From NCBI RefSeq assembly GCF_019468465.1, contig NZ_CP080519.1, positions 7,991,001 to 8,055,000 of the forward strand: 64,000 nucleotides of DNA. Reading direction: 5' to 3'. A program made the position numbers and the translations under genes. Position 1 is the stretch's first letter. Each line of letters opens with the position of its first letter. Positions 10,233 to 21,022 of the stretch are shown piece by piece. The notes under the pieces are model-generated. The model saw only the letters and a list, made by a program, of their open reading frames with translations, made no database searches and had not been told where the DNA came from. The stretch is from Amycolatopsis sp. DSM 110486. GTDB lineage: Bacteria > Actinomycetota > Actinomycetes > Mycobacteriales > Pseudonocardiaceae.

Positions 10233-11353
10233 CGCGTGCCCTCCGTGGCTCGCGCCGGCAGCCCGTACAGCCGGCAGGCGTTGGCCCCCATGATCTGTTC
10301 CCGTGCGTCGGACGGGAACAGTCGTGGCGCCAGCCGCGGGGAGTCGAAGTCCCAGTGCGGGTAGTCCGAGGCGAACATGATCCGATCGGTCATCCCGACG
10401 TGCTCCAGTGCGGTGGTGAGGTGGCGTGGGTCGTCCGGCTCTTCGATGGGCTGTGTGGTGAACCAGAGGTGCTCGCGGAGGTACTCCGAGGGCGGCTTGC
10501 GCAGGTGTGGCACGTCGATGCGCAGCCGCGGCCACGCCTCGTCGAGCGCCCACATCAGCGGCGCGGCCCAGACGATCCCGCCTTCCACGCAGATCACCTG
10601 CAGCGACGGGAACTCCTCGAACACGCCTTCGCACAGCAGGTTCGTGACCAGCGCCGCCATCACGTTGCCGTTCCAGACGTGCTCTTCGAGGTAGAACGAC
10701 GGCCACCCGGCGCCGCGGTGCTGCTCGATCCCGCCGGTGTGCGCCGCGACCGGGAGGCCCGCCTCCACCGCGGCGCGGTAGATCGGCCAGTAACGGCGTG
10801 AGCCGAACCCGGTCTCGCCACCGGTGGGCAGGAGCACCTGCACGAACCGCGGGTCGTCGGCGCGCCGCGCGATTTCCTCGGCGGCGAGGTCGGGGGACTC
10901 GGTGGGGATCGCGATCGAGCTGCGCAAGCGCGGTTCGGGCGTGAGCCACTCCTCGGCCAGCCAGCCGTTGAGCGCGCCGCAGAGGGCCGCGGAGTACCGC
11001 GGTTCCTCGGCGCCGAAAGTGTGTCCCTGCAAGGGGATCAGGACTCCGTGGTCGATGCCGAACTCGTCGAGCAGTTGCGCCTGCGTCGTACCCAGGTCGC
11101 TGCCGGGGATGCCGCCCGCCTCGGGCCACGAGTCGAGCCGGAAGCCGGCGTTGCGCACGCGCGGGTAGAACTCGGGCGGGTTCGGCACCCTGCCGCCGAA
11201 CATCTCCCAGCGTTCCCGGTGCGCGCCGCTCAACCGTGCCCGGATGTCCGCGGCCTGTGCGCTCGGGTGGATGTCGGTGTCGACGATCGTGTACCCGGCC
11301 CGCGCGGCCGCGGTGCCCGGCGACGACGCACCGGTGGGCAGCGTGCTTGTCAT
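10229..11353 (-). CDS. Amidohydrolase-superfamily enzyme B
   Basis: A 374-aa paralogue of the downstream gene with the same layout: IVDTDIHP metal motif, LPVAAHTGG and the late MFASDYPHWD motif, ending with the family's NACRLYGL helix. It overlaps both neighbours by 4 bp, so Rieske protein and amidohydrolases B and A form a tight operon. The pairing of two diverged copies suggests a heteromer or two successive steps on one substrate. The substrate is not evident from sequence; the surrounding aromatic genes make a decarboxylase or hydrolase of an aromatic acid likely. Confidence 0.85.
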   Translation of the reverse strand: MTSTLPTGASSPGTAAARAGYTIVDTDIHPSAQAADIRARLSGAHRERWEMFGGRVPNPPEFYPRVRNAGFRLDSWPEAGGIPGSDLGTTQAQLLDEFGIDHGVLIPLQGHTFGAEEPRYSAALCGALNGWLAEEWLTPEPRLRSSIAIPTESPDLAAEEIARRADDPRFVQVLLPTGGETGFGSRRYWPIYRAAVEAGLPVAAHTGGIEQHRGAGWPSFYLEEHVWNGNVMAALVTNLLCEGVFEEFPSLQVICVEGGIVWAAPLMWALDEAWPRLRIDVPHLRKPPSEYLREHLWFTTQPIEEPDDPRHLTTALEHVGMTDRIMFASDYPHWDFDSPRLAPRLFPSDAREQIMGANACRLYGLPARATEGTR

Positions 11354-11862
11354 GACGCACCTCCGACTGTGCCCGGCTTGGCCGCCGGGTGTGGGCTGGT
11401 CTCGACCACCACGTAGGCGTCCTCGACGTGCACGGGGTAGGTCTCGGTGACGTACGGGCCGGGGCGGCGCCCGCCCTTCGCACCGGGCTCAGGCGCCGAG
11501 ACCTGATCGGCCGCGACGGTGCCCTCTTCGACGCGAGGCTCCACGGACACCGTGTACGTGCGGGCCCGCGGCTCACCGGGGCCGAGGAACGACTGGCCGG
11601 TCTCGAGGTCGTACTCCCAGCCGTGCCACGGGCAGGCGACCAGGGCCTCTTCCTCGGCCATCGCGTACTCGCCCGGCCCGGCGGAGCTGACCCACGGCTT
11701 CGTGCGGCCGAGGCACAGCGGCCCGCCCATGTGCGGACAGTGGTTGTTGATCGCGTAGAAGCGGTCACCGACCCGGAACACCCCGATCGACCTGCGCCCC
11801 GCCTGCACGATCCGGCGCTCGCCCGGCGGGAACTCGTCGAGTCGCGAAACGACTATCTTCAC
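11350..11862 (-). CDS. Rieske [2Fe-2S] protein
   Basis: The 170-aa soluble protein carries one Rieske cluster site, CPHMGG and CPWHGWEYD, about 40 residues apart. The insert between them is longer than in BphF-type ferredoxins. There is no catalytic mononuclear-iron domain, so it is a Rieske ferredoxin-like electron carrier or a small sensor, not an oxygenase alpha subunit. It leads the operon with the two amidohydrolases. No oxygenase or reductase partner is adjacent. Confidence 0.9.
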   Translation of the reverse strand: MKIVVSRLDEFPPGERRIVQAGRRSIGVFRVGDRFYAINNHCPHMGGPLCLGRTKPWVSSAGPGEYAMAEEEALVACPWHGWEYDLETGQSFLGPGEPRARTYTVSVEPRVEEGTVAADQVSAPEPGAKGGRRPGPYVTETYPVHVEDAYVVVETSPHPAAKPGTVGGAS

Positions 11863-12114
11863 GGTTCGGACTGTAAGCAGCCGCTTCCCCGCGGTGGAAG
11901 CAGAAACTCGGGATACGCGACATCAACGCGGTGAATACGCACTCGATCGGCGTAGCCGGTGCGCGGCCACTGTCCTGAAAGGACGGTTCCGATCAGCGGG
12001 CACCGAGACAAACGACGTAGGCCGAACAGGTCGCCGCGGCCGTGCCCGGCGCGGTTTTGTCTGCTTTCCTCGGTGCGCCACCCGTGCCGAACCGCCCGCG
12101 AGGAGTACGGATCC

Positions 12115-13434
12115 ATGGCCGAACCAGCACCGTCGACGCGTCCGTCGAAGAAGACCCTCTTCGCCGCGAGCCTCGTCGGCACGTCGATCGAGTGGTACGA
12201 CTACTACATTTTCGGGACCGCGGCGGCACTGGCGTTCGGGTCGGTGTTCTACCCGAAATTCTCCTCCGCCGCGGGCACGCTCGCGGCTTTGGCGACGTTC
12301 GCGGTCGGCTTCGTCGCCCGCCCGCTCGGGGGTGCGGTGATCGGGCACTTCGGCGACCGGATCGGGCGTCGGTCGATGCTCGTGCTCACCCTGCTGCTGA
12401 CCGGCGGCACGACCACGCTCATCGGCGTCCTGCCGACCTACGCCGCGATCGGCGTCGGCGCTCCGCTGCTGCTCGTCCTCCTGCGGGTGCTGCAGGGCTT
12501 CGGGGTCGGCGGGGAATGGGGCGGCGCGGTCCTCATCGCCTCGGAGCACGCCACCCCGCGCCGCCGCGCGGTCTACGGCAGCTTCGCGCAGTTCGGCGTG
12601 CCGGTCGGGGTGCTCACGTCCAATCTCGCCTTCCTGGCCGTGTCCGGCCTGTCCGACGACGACTTCCTGGCGTGGGGCTGGCGGATCCCGTTCCTGCTCA
12701 GCGTCGTCCTCGTGGTGGGCGGGCTGCTGGTGCGCAGCCGGCTGCAGGACTCGCCGGAGTTCACGAAGGCCAAGCGGGAGCGGGCCACGAGCCGGGCGCC
12801 GTTCGCCGAACTGGTCCGCCGGCAACCGGTGACGCTGGTCCTGGCGAGCCTGGCCTCGATCGCTCCGCCCGCGATCGGCTACACCGTGACCGTCTACATG
12901 CTGACCTACGGGACGACCGTGGTCGGGTTCGACCGGACCACCCTGCTCTGGCTGATCCTGGCCTCGACCGCGATCTGGATCGGTGCGATCATGCTGGCCG
13001 CCCTCGCGAGCGACCGGTTCGGCTCCCGGCGGGTGTACGTGCTCGGCGCGGTGACCGCCGTGCTGTGGCCGGTGCCGATGTTCTTGCTGGTGGACACCGG
13101 CGACGCGGGCCTGGCGTTCCTCTCCTTCGCCGTCGCCGCGCTCGTTCAGGGCATCATGGCCGGGGCCCAGGGCGGGCTGTTCACCGAGATCTTCGACGTG
13201 CGAGTGCGCTACAGCGGGATTTCGATCGCCTACCAGCTCGGCGGGATGGTCGGCGGCGCCGTCACGCCGATCGTCGCGACCGCGCTGTTCGGGGCGAGCG
13301 GATCGTCGACCGTCGTCGCGCTCTACGTCGCCGCGCTGTCGCTGGTGAGCCTGGTGGCTGCGGTCGGGCTGAGCGTCCGGCGCGCGACCCTGACGGAAGA
13401 CCGTTCCGCCACATCGGTGCGGCCGTCGGCGTGA
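12115..13434 (+). CDS. MFS transporter, metabolite:H+ symporter (MHS/ShiA-ProP) type
   Basis: A 439-aa, 12-helix major facilitator. The family start SLVGTSIEWYDYYIFGTAAAL, the loop 2-3 motif GHFGDRIGRRSML, and LRVLQGFGVGGEWGGAVL in helix 4 are diagnostic of the MHS family, which carries shikimate, citrate, alpha-ketoglutarate or aromatic acids with protons. The ATG at 12115 directly precedes the MHS N-terminus. It diverges from the Rieske-amidohydrolase operon, so it may import that operon's substrate. Confidence 0.93.
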   Translation: MAEPAPSTRPSKKTLFAASLVGTSIEWYDYYIFGTAAALAFGSVFYPKFSSAAGTLAALATFAVGFVARPLGGAVIGHFGDRIGRRSMLVLTLLLTGGTTTLIGVLPTYAAIGVGAPLLLVLLRVLQGFGVGGEWGGAVLIASEHATPRRRAVYGSFAQFGVPVGVLTSNLAFLAVSGLSDDDFLAWGWRIPFLLSVVLVVGGLLVRSRLQDSPEFTKAKRERATSRAPFAELVRRQPVTLVLASLASIAPPAIGYTVTVYMLTYGTTVVGFDRTTLLWLILASTAIWIGAIMLAALASDRFGSRRVYVLGAVTAVLWPVPMFLLVDTGDAGLAFLSFAVAALVQGIMAGAQGGLFTEIFDVRVRYSGISIAYQLGGMVGGAVTPIVATALFGASGSSTVVALYVAALSLVSLVAAVGLSVRRATLTEDRSATSVRPSA

Positions 13435-13463
13435 TTTCCACTCTGGCACCGCATAATGGGGCC

Positions 13464-15017
13464 ATGCCAGGGCAACGGAGTCCGAGCGGAAGCAGGCCGG
13501 AATTGCCGTCCGAAGCTCTCCACGCCCTTGTTTCGGTGTCCGCCGACGGGCTCGCATTGCTCGACGCCGCGGGTTGTTTCGCCGCCCTCAACGACTCGGC
13601 CGCGGCCCTGCTCGGTTCGGCCGCAGCCGACCTGATCGGTGAGCCTGCGCCGTTCGCGCCCGACCCCGTGGAGCCCGACTCGGTGAAGCCCGACGCCGTG
13701 GCGCCGGACGGTGGCCGGCAAACCGTTCGCTGGCCGGTGCCGGGCGGACGGGTCCTGGATCTCGAGTACCGGCTGTCGCCGTTGTCCGACGGCGGGCAGG
13801 CGGTCTGGTTCAGCGACCGCACGGATGTCCGGCGTCAGCAAGAGCGGCTCACCGCGATCGCGCGGGCCGCGTCCAGCGTGGCCGGGGCGTTTTCGCTGCG
13901 GGCCACCCTTGACGCGGTGGCGCGCGAGATGGTGATGACGGCCAACATTGTCGCCGTGCAGATCCTGGCGCTCGACGATCCGGCCGCCGACCTGCGCATC
14001 CTCGGCATGGCGGGGTTCGGTCCGGCCGCCGATTTCGTCGACCGCCTCAGCGCGTGCCGGCGGCTCGGGGCGCACGTGCGGTTCTTCGACGCGTTCGTCG
14101 GCGGCGAGCCGGTGGTGCAGGTGCATCGCAAGGCCGCGATCATGGCCGACCCGACGTGGGAGCCGCTGCACGAGATCATGAACCGGCCGGACTGGGACGG
14201 GTTCGTCGCGATGCCCATGGTGGTCCGCGCCCGCACCGTCGGCGTGATCAACGCCTATTACCGCGCCGGGGAGGATCCGGGCGCGGGCTCGCTCGCGTTC
14301 CTGCAGGCGATGGCCGACCACGCCGCCGTCGCGATCGACACGGCGTCGTTGCTGGCGCAGACCCGCACGCGCGCGCAGTCGGACGAACGCCGCCGGCTGG
14401 CCCGCGATCTGCACGACTCGGTGGTCCAGCAGCTCTTCTCGATGCGCATGCAGGCCAAGGCACTGCGCGGCCGGCTCGATGGTCGCGACGCCGCGCTCGA
14501 GCACATCCGCCCGATAGCCGAGGAGCTCGCCGAGCTGTCCGCCGGCGCGCTCACCGACCTGCGGCTGCTGGTGTTCGAGCTGCGACCGCTGGACCTCGCC
14601 GAACACGGCCTCGTGGCCGCCGTTCGGGCGCACGCCGAGAGCGTGCGCGTGCGGACCGGGCTGGTCATCGACGTGGTCGCGGCCGACGAGCTGCGGATGA
14701 CCGGCGCGCTCGACGTGCAGGAGGACCTGTACCGGATCGTCTGCGAGGCGGTGCACAACGTCGTGAAGCACGCCCGTGCGTCAACCGTCGAGGTCGGCCT
14801 TCGCGTCGAGGCCGACGACCTCGTCGTGCGGATCCGGGACGACGGTGCCGGTGGCGACGAGCCCCTCGGCAGCCGCGACCAGCTGGGCCTGGTGTCCATG
14901 CGCGAGCGCACCGAGCGCTGGGGCGGGCGGTTCGCGGCGGGGCCGGGCCCCGGCGGGGGCTGGACGGTGCGGGCGGCGGTGCCGCTGCGGCGAGTGCGGG
15001 AAGAGGCCACCGGATGA
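13464..15017 (+). CDS. PAS-GAF sensor histidine kinase (HisKA_3)
   Basis: About 517 aa with an ATG at 13464. It holds a short PAS-like domain (residues ~15-110, ALVSVSADGLALLDAAG), a GAF domain (~120-290), the HisKA_3 motif DERRRLARDLHDSVVQQLFS with phospho-His in LHDS, and a HATPase_c domain (NVVKHARA, DDGAGG, LGLVSMRERTERWGG). There is no transmembrane segment, so the kinase is cytosolic and probably senses a small molecule or redox state through GAF. It overlaps the NarL regulator by 4 bp, making a cognate pair beside two transporters. Confidence 0.93.
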   Translation: MPGQRSPSGSRPELPSEALHALVSVSADGLALLDAAGCFAALNDSAAALLGSAAADLIGEPAPFAPDPVEPDSVKPDAVAPDGGRQTVRWPVPGGRVLDLEYRLSPLSDGGQAVWFSDRTDVRRQQERLTAIARAASSVAGAFSLRATLDAVAREMVMTANIVAVQILALDDPAADLRILGMAGFGPAADFVDRLSACRRLGAHVRFFDAFVGGEPVVQVHRKAAIMADPTWEPLHEIMNRPDWDGFVAMPMVVRARTVGVINAYYRAGEDPGAGSLAFLQAMADHAAVAIDTASLLAQTRTRAQSDERRRLARDLHDSVVQQLFSMRMQAKALRGRLDGRDAALEHIRPIAEELAELSAGALTDLRLLVFELRPLDLAEHGLVAAVRAHAESVRVRTGLVIDVVAADELRMTGALDVQEDLYRIVCEAVHNVVKHARASTVEVGLRVEADDLVVRIRDDGAGGDEPLGSRDQLGLVSMRERTERWGGRFAAGPGPGGGWTVRAAVPLRRVREEATG

Positions 15018-15679
15018 GCCCCGAAATGATCCGGATCGTGCTCGTCGACGACCACGTGGTGGTGCGACGCGGGCTGCGGGCGTTCGTCGAGATCGAGCCG
15101 GCCCTCGAGGTGGTCGGCGAGGCGGGGGACGGGGAGCAGGCGATCGAGCTGCTGCGCGAGTGGCGGACGCTGGAGCGGCCGCTGCCCCATGTGGTGCTGA
15201 TGGACCTGCAGATGCCCCGGATGGACGGCGCGGAGGCAACCAGGCGAATCCTCGCGGAGCACCCGGAGGTGAAGGTCGTGGTCCTGACCAGCTTCGGCGA
15301 GGCCGAACGCGTGCACACCGCGCTCGCCGCCGGAGCCGCCGGCTACCTGCTCAAGGATGCCGAGCCCGAGGAAGTCGCCACGGCCATCCGCGCCGCCGCG
15401 GCCGGTGAGGTCCACCTCGACTCGGCCGTGGCCAAGCAGCTCACCCGGCGGATGGCCGCGCCCCGGGTCGGGCTCTCGGCGCTGACCGCGCGCGAGCGGG
15501 AGATCCTGGTGCTCGTGGCGCGGGGCTTCGCCAACCGGGACATCGCGGACACGTTGGTGATCAGCGAGCGCACCGCGCGTACGCACGTCAGCAATGTGCT
15601 GAGCAAGCTGCAGCTCTCGTCCCGCACGCAGGCGGCGCTGCTGGCGATCCGGGAGGGACTGACTCCGCCACCCGGCTGA
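15014..15679 (+). CDS. NarL/FixJ-family response regulator
   Basis: A 221-aa regulator. The receiver domain carries VDDH near the N-terminus, phospho-acceptor Asp64 in LMDLQMP, Thr in VVLTS and Lys in YLLKD. The C-terminal LuxR-type helix-turn-helix is LTAREREILVLVARGFANRDIADTL...RTARTHVSNVLSKL. It is translated from inside the kinase stop. It resembles LiaR/VraR regulators more than DevR. A strong terminator follows. Confidence 0.95.
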   Translation: MSPEMIRIVLVDDHVVVRRGLRAFVEIEPALEVVGEAGDGEQAIELLREWRTLERPLPHVVLMDLQMPRMDGAEATRRILAEHPEVKVVVLTSFGEAERVHTALAAGAAGYLLKDAEPEEVATAIRAAAAGEVHLDSAVAKQLTRRMAAPRVGLSALTAREREILVLVARGFANRDIADTLVISERTARTHVSNVLSKLQLSSRTQAALLAIREGLTPPPG

Positions 15680-15724
15680 CGTCGGGCACCGCGATTTCCC
15701 CGCTGTGGCGGGGATCCCTCGTCG

Positions 15725-15764
15725 CAGCGGAGGGCTTCCCCGGTGCGCGGGAAGCCCTCCGCTG
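15725..15764. terminator. Bidirectional hairpin terminator
   Basis: A perfect 16-bp inverted repeat (15725-15740 with 15749-15764) with an 8-nt loop lies between the convergent response-regulator and MFS genes. There is no long U-tract, as is usual in actinobacteria. Confidence 0.88.
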
Positions 15765-15782
15765 TCCACGGTTTCCGGTGGT

Positions 15783-17207
15783 TCAGCCGGATGTGGTGGT
15801 CTCCTCGCGAGTGGGCCGGGCCGCGTCGGTGGCCGTGGTCACGGGACGCAGCGCACCGTCCGCGGTGGCGGGGAGGTGGCGCTGGAAGCGGCCCAGCACC
15901 AGGAGCGCGGTCATCATCACGACGGGGAAGACGGCGAACACGAAGAAGGTGCTCTGCGCACTGAGACCGTGATCCAGGAGCACCCCGGCGAGCCACGGGC
16001 CGAGCATCGCACCGAGCTTGGACATCGAGGTCGCCCAGCCGGCGCCGTTGGCTCGGATCGCGGGGCGGTAGAAGATGCCCGAAATGCCGATCACGCCACC
16101 GTGGCCGCCGATGATGAACACGTTCGACAACAGCAGCACGAACACATACGCCAGCGCCGAGAGGTGGACGAACCCGATCACGAGCAGGCACGGCACCGCC
16201 AGCAGCGGCATGATCGCGATGGTCCCGGCCCCGCGGCGGTCGATGAAGCGGCCGATCAGGACCTGTCCCAGCGCGCCCGCCGCGGAAGTTCCCGCGGCGA
16301 GGGTGGCGGCCGCCGACACGCTGAAGCCGATCTGCTCGTTGAGGATCGGGCCCCAGAACGTCAGGTAGAACACGACCGTCGCCGAGCAGAAGTAGGACGC
16401 CCACACCAGCGTGGTGAGCACCGCCAGCCGCCCGCGGAACAGGGCCACCGGGGTGAAGTGCTTGCGTTCGACGACGTCGGTCCCGACGACGTAGGTCGCG
16501 TTGTCCGGCAGCGAGAGCCCGGGCCGCACGCGCAGCAGGGTGCGCTTGATCCGGTCCGGGGCGAGGCCCTTCTGCGCCAGGAACTTGACCGACTCCGGCA
16601 GCGCCGGCACCACCGCGAGGAGCACGACCAGTGACGCCGCGCCACCGACGAGGAACACCGACTGCCAGCCGAAGCGCGGGATCAGCAGGTTCGAGAGCGG
16701 GCCGCCCGACGCGCTGCCGATGCTGTAGCCGACCATCACGATCACCACGGACGTCGACCGCAGCCGGATCGGCGCGAACTCGCTGACCAGCGCCCACACC
16801 GGCGGGAGCGCGCCACCGACGAACAGCCCGGTGATCAGGCGCAGGAGCACCAGTTGGGGGTAGTCCTGCGCGAAGGCGACCAGGACCATGAAGATCCCGA
16901 ACCCGGCGACCGACACGACGATGGCGGGCTTGCGGCCGACCCGGTCACCCAGGTAGCCGATGACGATCCCGCCCAGCAGAGTCCCGACGACACCCACGGT
17001 GCCCAGCGTGCCGAGTTCGGTGTTGGTCAGGTCGAACGATTGTTTCAGATAGCGGCCCGCGAAAGAGATGACTTGGAGGTCGAAGCCGTCCAGAAACGCG
17101 ACCAGCCAGGATACGGAGAAGAGTGCGGTCCAGAACCTCCCCACTTTCTGGTTCTCGATCAGGGGGAGTACGTCGATGATCGGTCTGCTCGTCGTTGAAT
17201 TCGACAA
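15783..17207 (-). CDS. MFS transporter, aromatic acid:H+ symporter (AAHS/PcaK) like
   Basis: A 474-aa, 12-helix transporter. FLDGFDLQVISFAGRYL in helix 1 and GYLGDRVGRKPAIVV between helices 2 and 3 match the AAHS group (PcaK, BenK, VanK), in which the helix-1 DGxD motif is needed for aromatic-acid uptake. A TTG at 17207 lies six bases after AAAGGAG and gives the expected N-terminus. It is downstream of the LysR and O-demethylase genes on the same strand. Uptake of a methoxylated or hydroxylated benzoate is inferred. Confidence 0.9.
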   Translation of the reverse strand: MSNSTTSRPIIDVLPLIENQKVGRFWTALFSVSWLVAFLDGFDLQVISFAGRYLKQSFDLTNTELGTLGTVGVVGTLLGGIVIGYLGDRVGRKPAIVVSVAGFGIFMVLVAFAQDYPQLVLLRLITGLFVGGALPPVWALVSEFAPIRLRSTSVVIVMVGYSIGSASGGPLSNLLIPRFGWQSVFLVGGAASLVVLLAVVPALPESVKFLAQKGLAPDRIKRTLLRVRPGLSLPDNATYVVGTDVVERKHFTPVALFRGRLAVLTTLVWASYFCSATVVFYLTFWGPILNEQIGFSVSAAATLAAGTSAAGALGQVLIGRFIDRRGAGTIAIMPLLAVPCLLVIGFVHLSALAYVFVLLLSNVFIIGGHGGVIGISGIFYRPAIRANGAGWATSMSKLGAMLGPWLAGVLLDHGLSAQSTFFVFAVFPVVMMTALLVLGRFQRHLPATADGALRPVTTATDAARPTREETTTSG

Positions 17208-17273
17208 GGCACACTCCTTTGTGCGCTCGGGCCAGAGTGCTTCACCGTGTTTCGCAGATTGCCAGTATGTGGC

Positions 17274-18284
17274 TCACAGAGCGGGGTTCGGTAATAAATC
17301 GTCTGCACCCGCCGCATAACCGCCGTGAATACCCCGTTCGGGCTCACGAAGGCCGTCCGCGGCCTCTTCGACCACCGAGCGCAGCCACGCGTGCGTGCGT
17401 TCCTCGGTGTTCTTCCGGTGCCACCACAGAACTTCGACGATCGGTGGCGCGTCACCCGGGTACGGCAGGATGCGCAGATCGCCGCGGTCGGCGAACTGCC
17501 GGGCGAGCCGGTGCTGCATCACCGCGACCCGGTCCGTGCCCGCCACGAAGTACGGCGTCGCCTGGTAGCTGTCCACCCGCACGGCGACCTGCGGCTGCGT
17601 GGACAGTTGGGCGAGCACCGGCGCGAGCGGTGAACTCGCCGGGTACCCGTCGTCGGGGTGGTTGGGGATCACCCACGCCATCCGCTCCAGGTCGGCGAGA
17701 CGCGGCCGGTCCCCCACCGGATTTTCGGCCGCCACCACACACGACCAGTGGTCGCGGAACAATTCCCGACCTCGGATTTCGTCGACCTTGAACGCGGACT
17801 TCGGCGCGGAAATGATCACGTCGATTCCGCGGAGGGTTTCCGGCAGATCCGCGGGCAGCTCACCTTTCGCCACTTTCACGCTCAACCGCGCACGAGGTGC
17901 TGCCGCGTGGAGTGCGCGTGACAGCGATTCGCCGAACGCGGCGATGACGTAATCGTTCGTCAGAACGGTGAATTCACGCTCGGTGTCTTCAGGGTGGAAT
18001 TCCGGTTCGGGTGAGAAGAGCCGTTCGACGCCCAGGTACACCGGTTCTATTTCGGCGGCCAGCTGCTCCCCGAGCGGGGTGAGGACGAATCCCGAGCGCG
18101 TGCGTTCGAGCAGGTCGTCGCCGAAGTGCCGGCGCAGCCTCCCCAGCGCGGCGCTGGCGGCGGGCTGGGTCACACCGACGCGCTGGGCCGCCCGGGTCAC
18201 GTTCTGCTCGCGCAGCAGCTCCCGCAGGATGACGAGCAAGTTCAGGTCGATGTTCGCCAGAGAGCCGACGCCCCGTCGGGTCAC
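17274..18284 (-). CDS. LysR-family transcriptional regulator
   Basis: A 336-aa regulator. The N-terminal winged helix-turn-helix (IDLNLLVILRELLREQNVT, GVTQPAASAALGRLRRHFGD) is typical of the NodD/LinR/DntR-like branch of LysR regulators. The substrate-binding domain follows. It lies between the O-demethylase gene and the AAHS transporter, all on the minus strand, so it probably controls these and perhaps the divergent metF-ligAB operon. GTG start. Confidence 0.93.
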   Translation of the reverse strand: MTRRGVGSLANIDLNLLVILRELLREQNVTRAAQRVGVTQPAASAALGRLRRHFGDDLLERTRSGFVLTPLGEQLAAEIEPVYLGVERLFSPEPEFHPEDTEREFTVLTNDYVIAAFGESLSRALHAAAPRARLSVKVAKGELPADLPETLRGIDVIISAPKSAFKVDEIRGRELFRDHWSCVVAAENPVGDRPRLADLERMAWVIPNHPDDGYPASSPLAPVLAQLSTQPQVAVRVDSYQATPYFVAGTDRVAVMQHRLARQFADRGDLRILPYPGDAPPIVEVLWWHRKNTEERTHAWLRSVVEEAADGLREPERGIHGGYAAGADDLLPNPAL

Positions 18285-18405
18285 GTGCGATCACCACCGT
18301 GCGGTCACCTGCCAACAGGCCGTCCCGGGGACGACGACGGCCTCGCACACCGTACTACGCCCCTGGCGACCTCGGCAGCGCGGCGAAAGCACGGTCACGG
18401 CGTGC

Positions 18406-20140
<1,735 letters not shown>

Positions 20141-21022
20141 ATGACCATCCAGCAGGAGGTTGCGGGCTCGGGGCGCCGGCGGCCGGATCTGGCCGATCTG
20201 GTGCGGACCATGAGCTACGAGGTGATGCCGTTCCGCGGCACCGAGTCGGCCGTGCTCGAGCACGTGCCCACCGCCGTCCCGTTGACGGTCACCGTCACCG
20301 AGGCGAAGGGTATCGACACCACCCTGGACCTGACCGAACGTCTGCTGCGTCACGGTTATCAGGTCGCTCCGCACCTGCCGGCGCGGCAGTTCATCGACCG
20401 CGCCCACGTCGCCGACGTGGTAACCCGCCTGCGTGAGACCGGGGGGCGGTCGGTGTTCGTCATCGGGGGTGACGCGCCGAAGCCGGCGGGCGAGTTCGCC
20501 GACGCGTACGCCTTGCTGCGGGCGATGGAGGACCTGGGCCACCCGTTCACCGACGTCGGTATCGGTGGCTACCCGGAAGGCCACGCGAAGATCCCGGCCC
20601 CCGCGCTCGAGCGGGGGTTGCGGCAGAAGGCTCCGCTCGCGACCCGCGTGATCACCCAGATCTGCTTCGACGCGGCGGTCACCGGCGCGTGGTCCGCGGG
20701 ACTCTCCGCCTCCGGGATCGACCTGCCGGTCCACATCGGACTGCCGGGCCCGGTGAACCGCCAGAAGCTCGTGCGGATCTCGGCCGGGATCGGGCTGGGG
20801 CAGTCGGCGCGGTTCCTGCGCAAGCAGCAGAACCTGATGTGGCGGTTGCTGCTGCCGCGTGGTTACGAACCGACGAAACTGGCCAGGCAGCTCGCCGCCG
20901 AGGCGCCGCGCGGCGGCAACGTCCACGGGCTGCACGTCTTCACGTTCAACGAGCTCGCGAAGACCGAAGCGTGGCGGCAGGAGCTGCTCGCCCGGGTCGA
21001 GGGAAAGGACGGGCGCGCGTGA
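20141..21022 (+). CDS. metF: Methylenetetrahydrofolate reductase-like (MetF)
   Basis: The 293-aa MetF-family flavoprotein interconverts 5-methyl-THF and 5,10-methylene-THF. Typical elements are YEVMPFRG (the Glu-containing start of the barrel), VTEAKGIDTTLDLTERLL, HLPARQFID, VFVIGGDAPKPAGEF and GIGGYPEGHAKI. It sits with the O-demethylase and purU, not methionine genes. That points to a catabolic role: oxidising the methyl-THF made by demethylation, as metF does beside ligM in Sphingobium. ATG start; 4-bp overlap with purU. Confidence 0.9.
   Translation: MTIQQEVAGSGRRRPDLADLVRTMSYEVMPFRGTESAVLEHVPTAVPLTVTVTEAKGIDTTLDLTERLLRHGYQVAPHLPARQFIDRAHVADVVTRLRETGGRSVFVIGGDAPKPAGEFADAYALLRAMEDLGHPFTDVGIGGYPEGHAKIPAPALERGLRQKAPLATRVITQICFDAAVTGAWSAGLSASGIDLPVHIGLPGPVNRQKLVRISAGIGLGQSARFLRKQQNLMWRLLLPRGYEPTKLARQLAAEAPRGGNVHGLHVFTFNELAKTEAWRQELLARVEGKDGRA

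Noticed and set aside
10233..11768. Upstream extension of amidohydrolase A to 879 codons
   Set aside because: It would run through the whole of amidohydrolase B and the Rieske gene in a different frame; the ATG at 10232 with 4-bp overlap is better supported.
15014..15679. Calling the NarL regulator a DevR/DosR orthologue
   Set aside because: The receiver and helix-turn-helix sequences look like LiaR/VraR-type regulators and its kinase has a PAS-GAF layout, not the DevS double GAF; proximity to the island is not enough.
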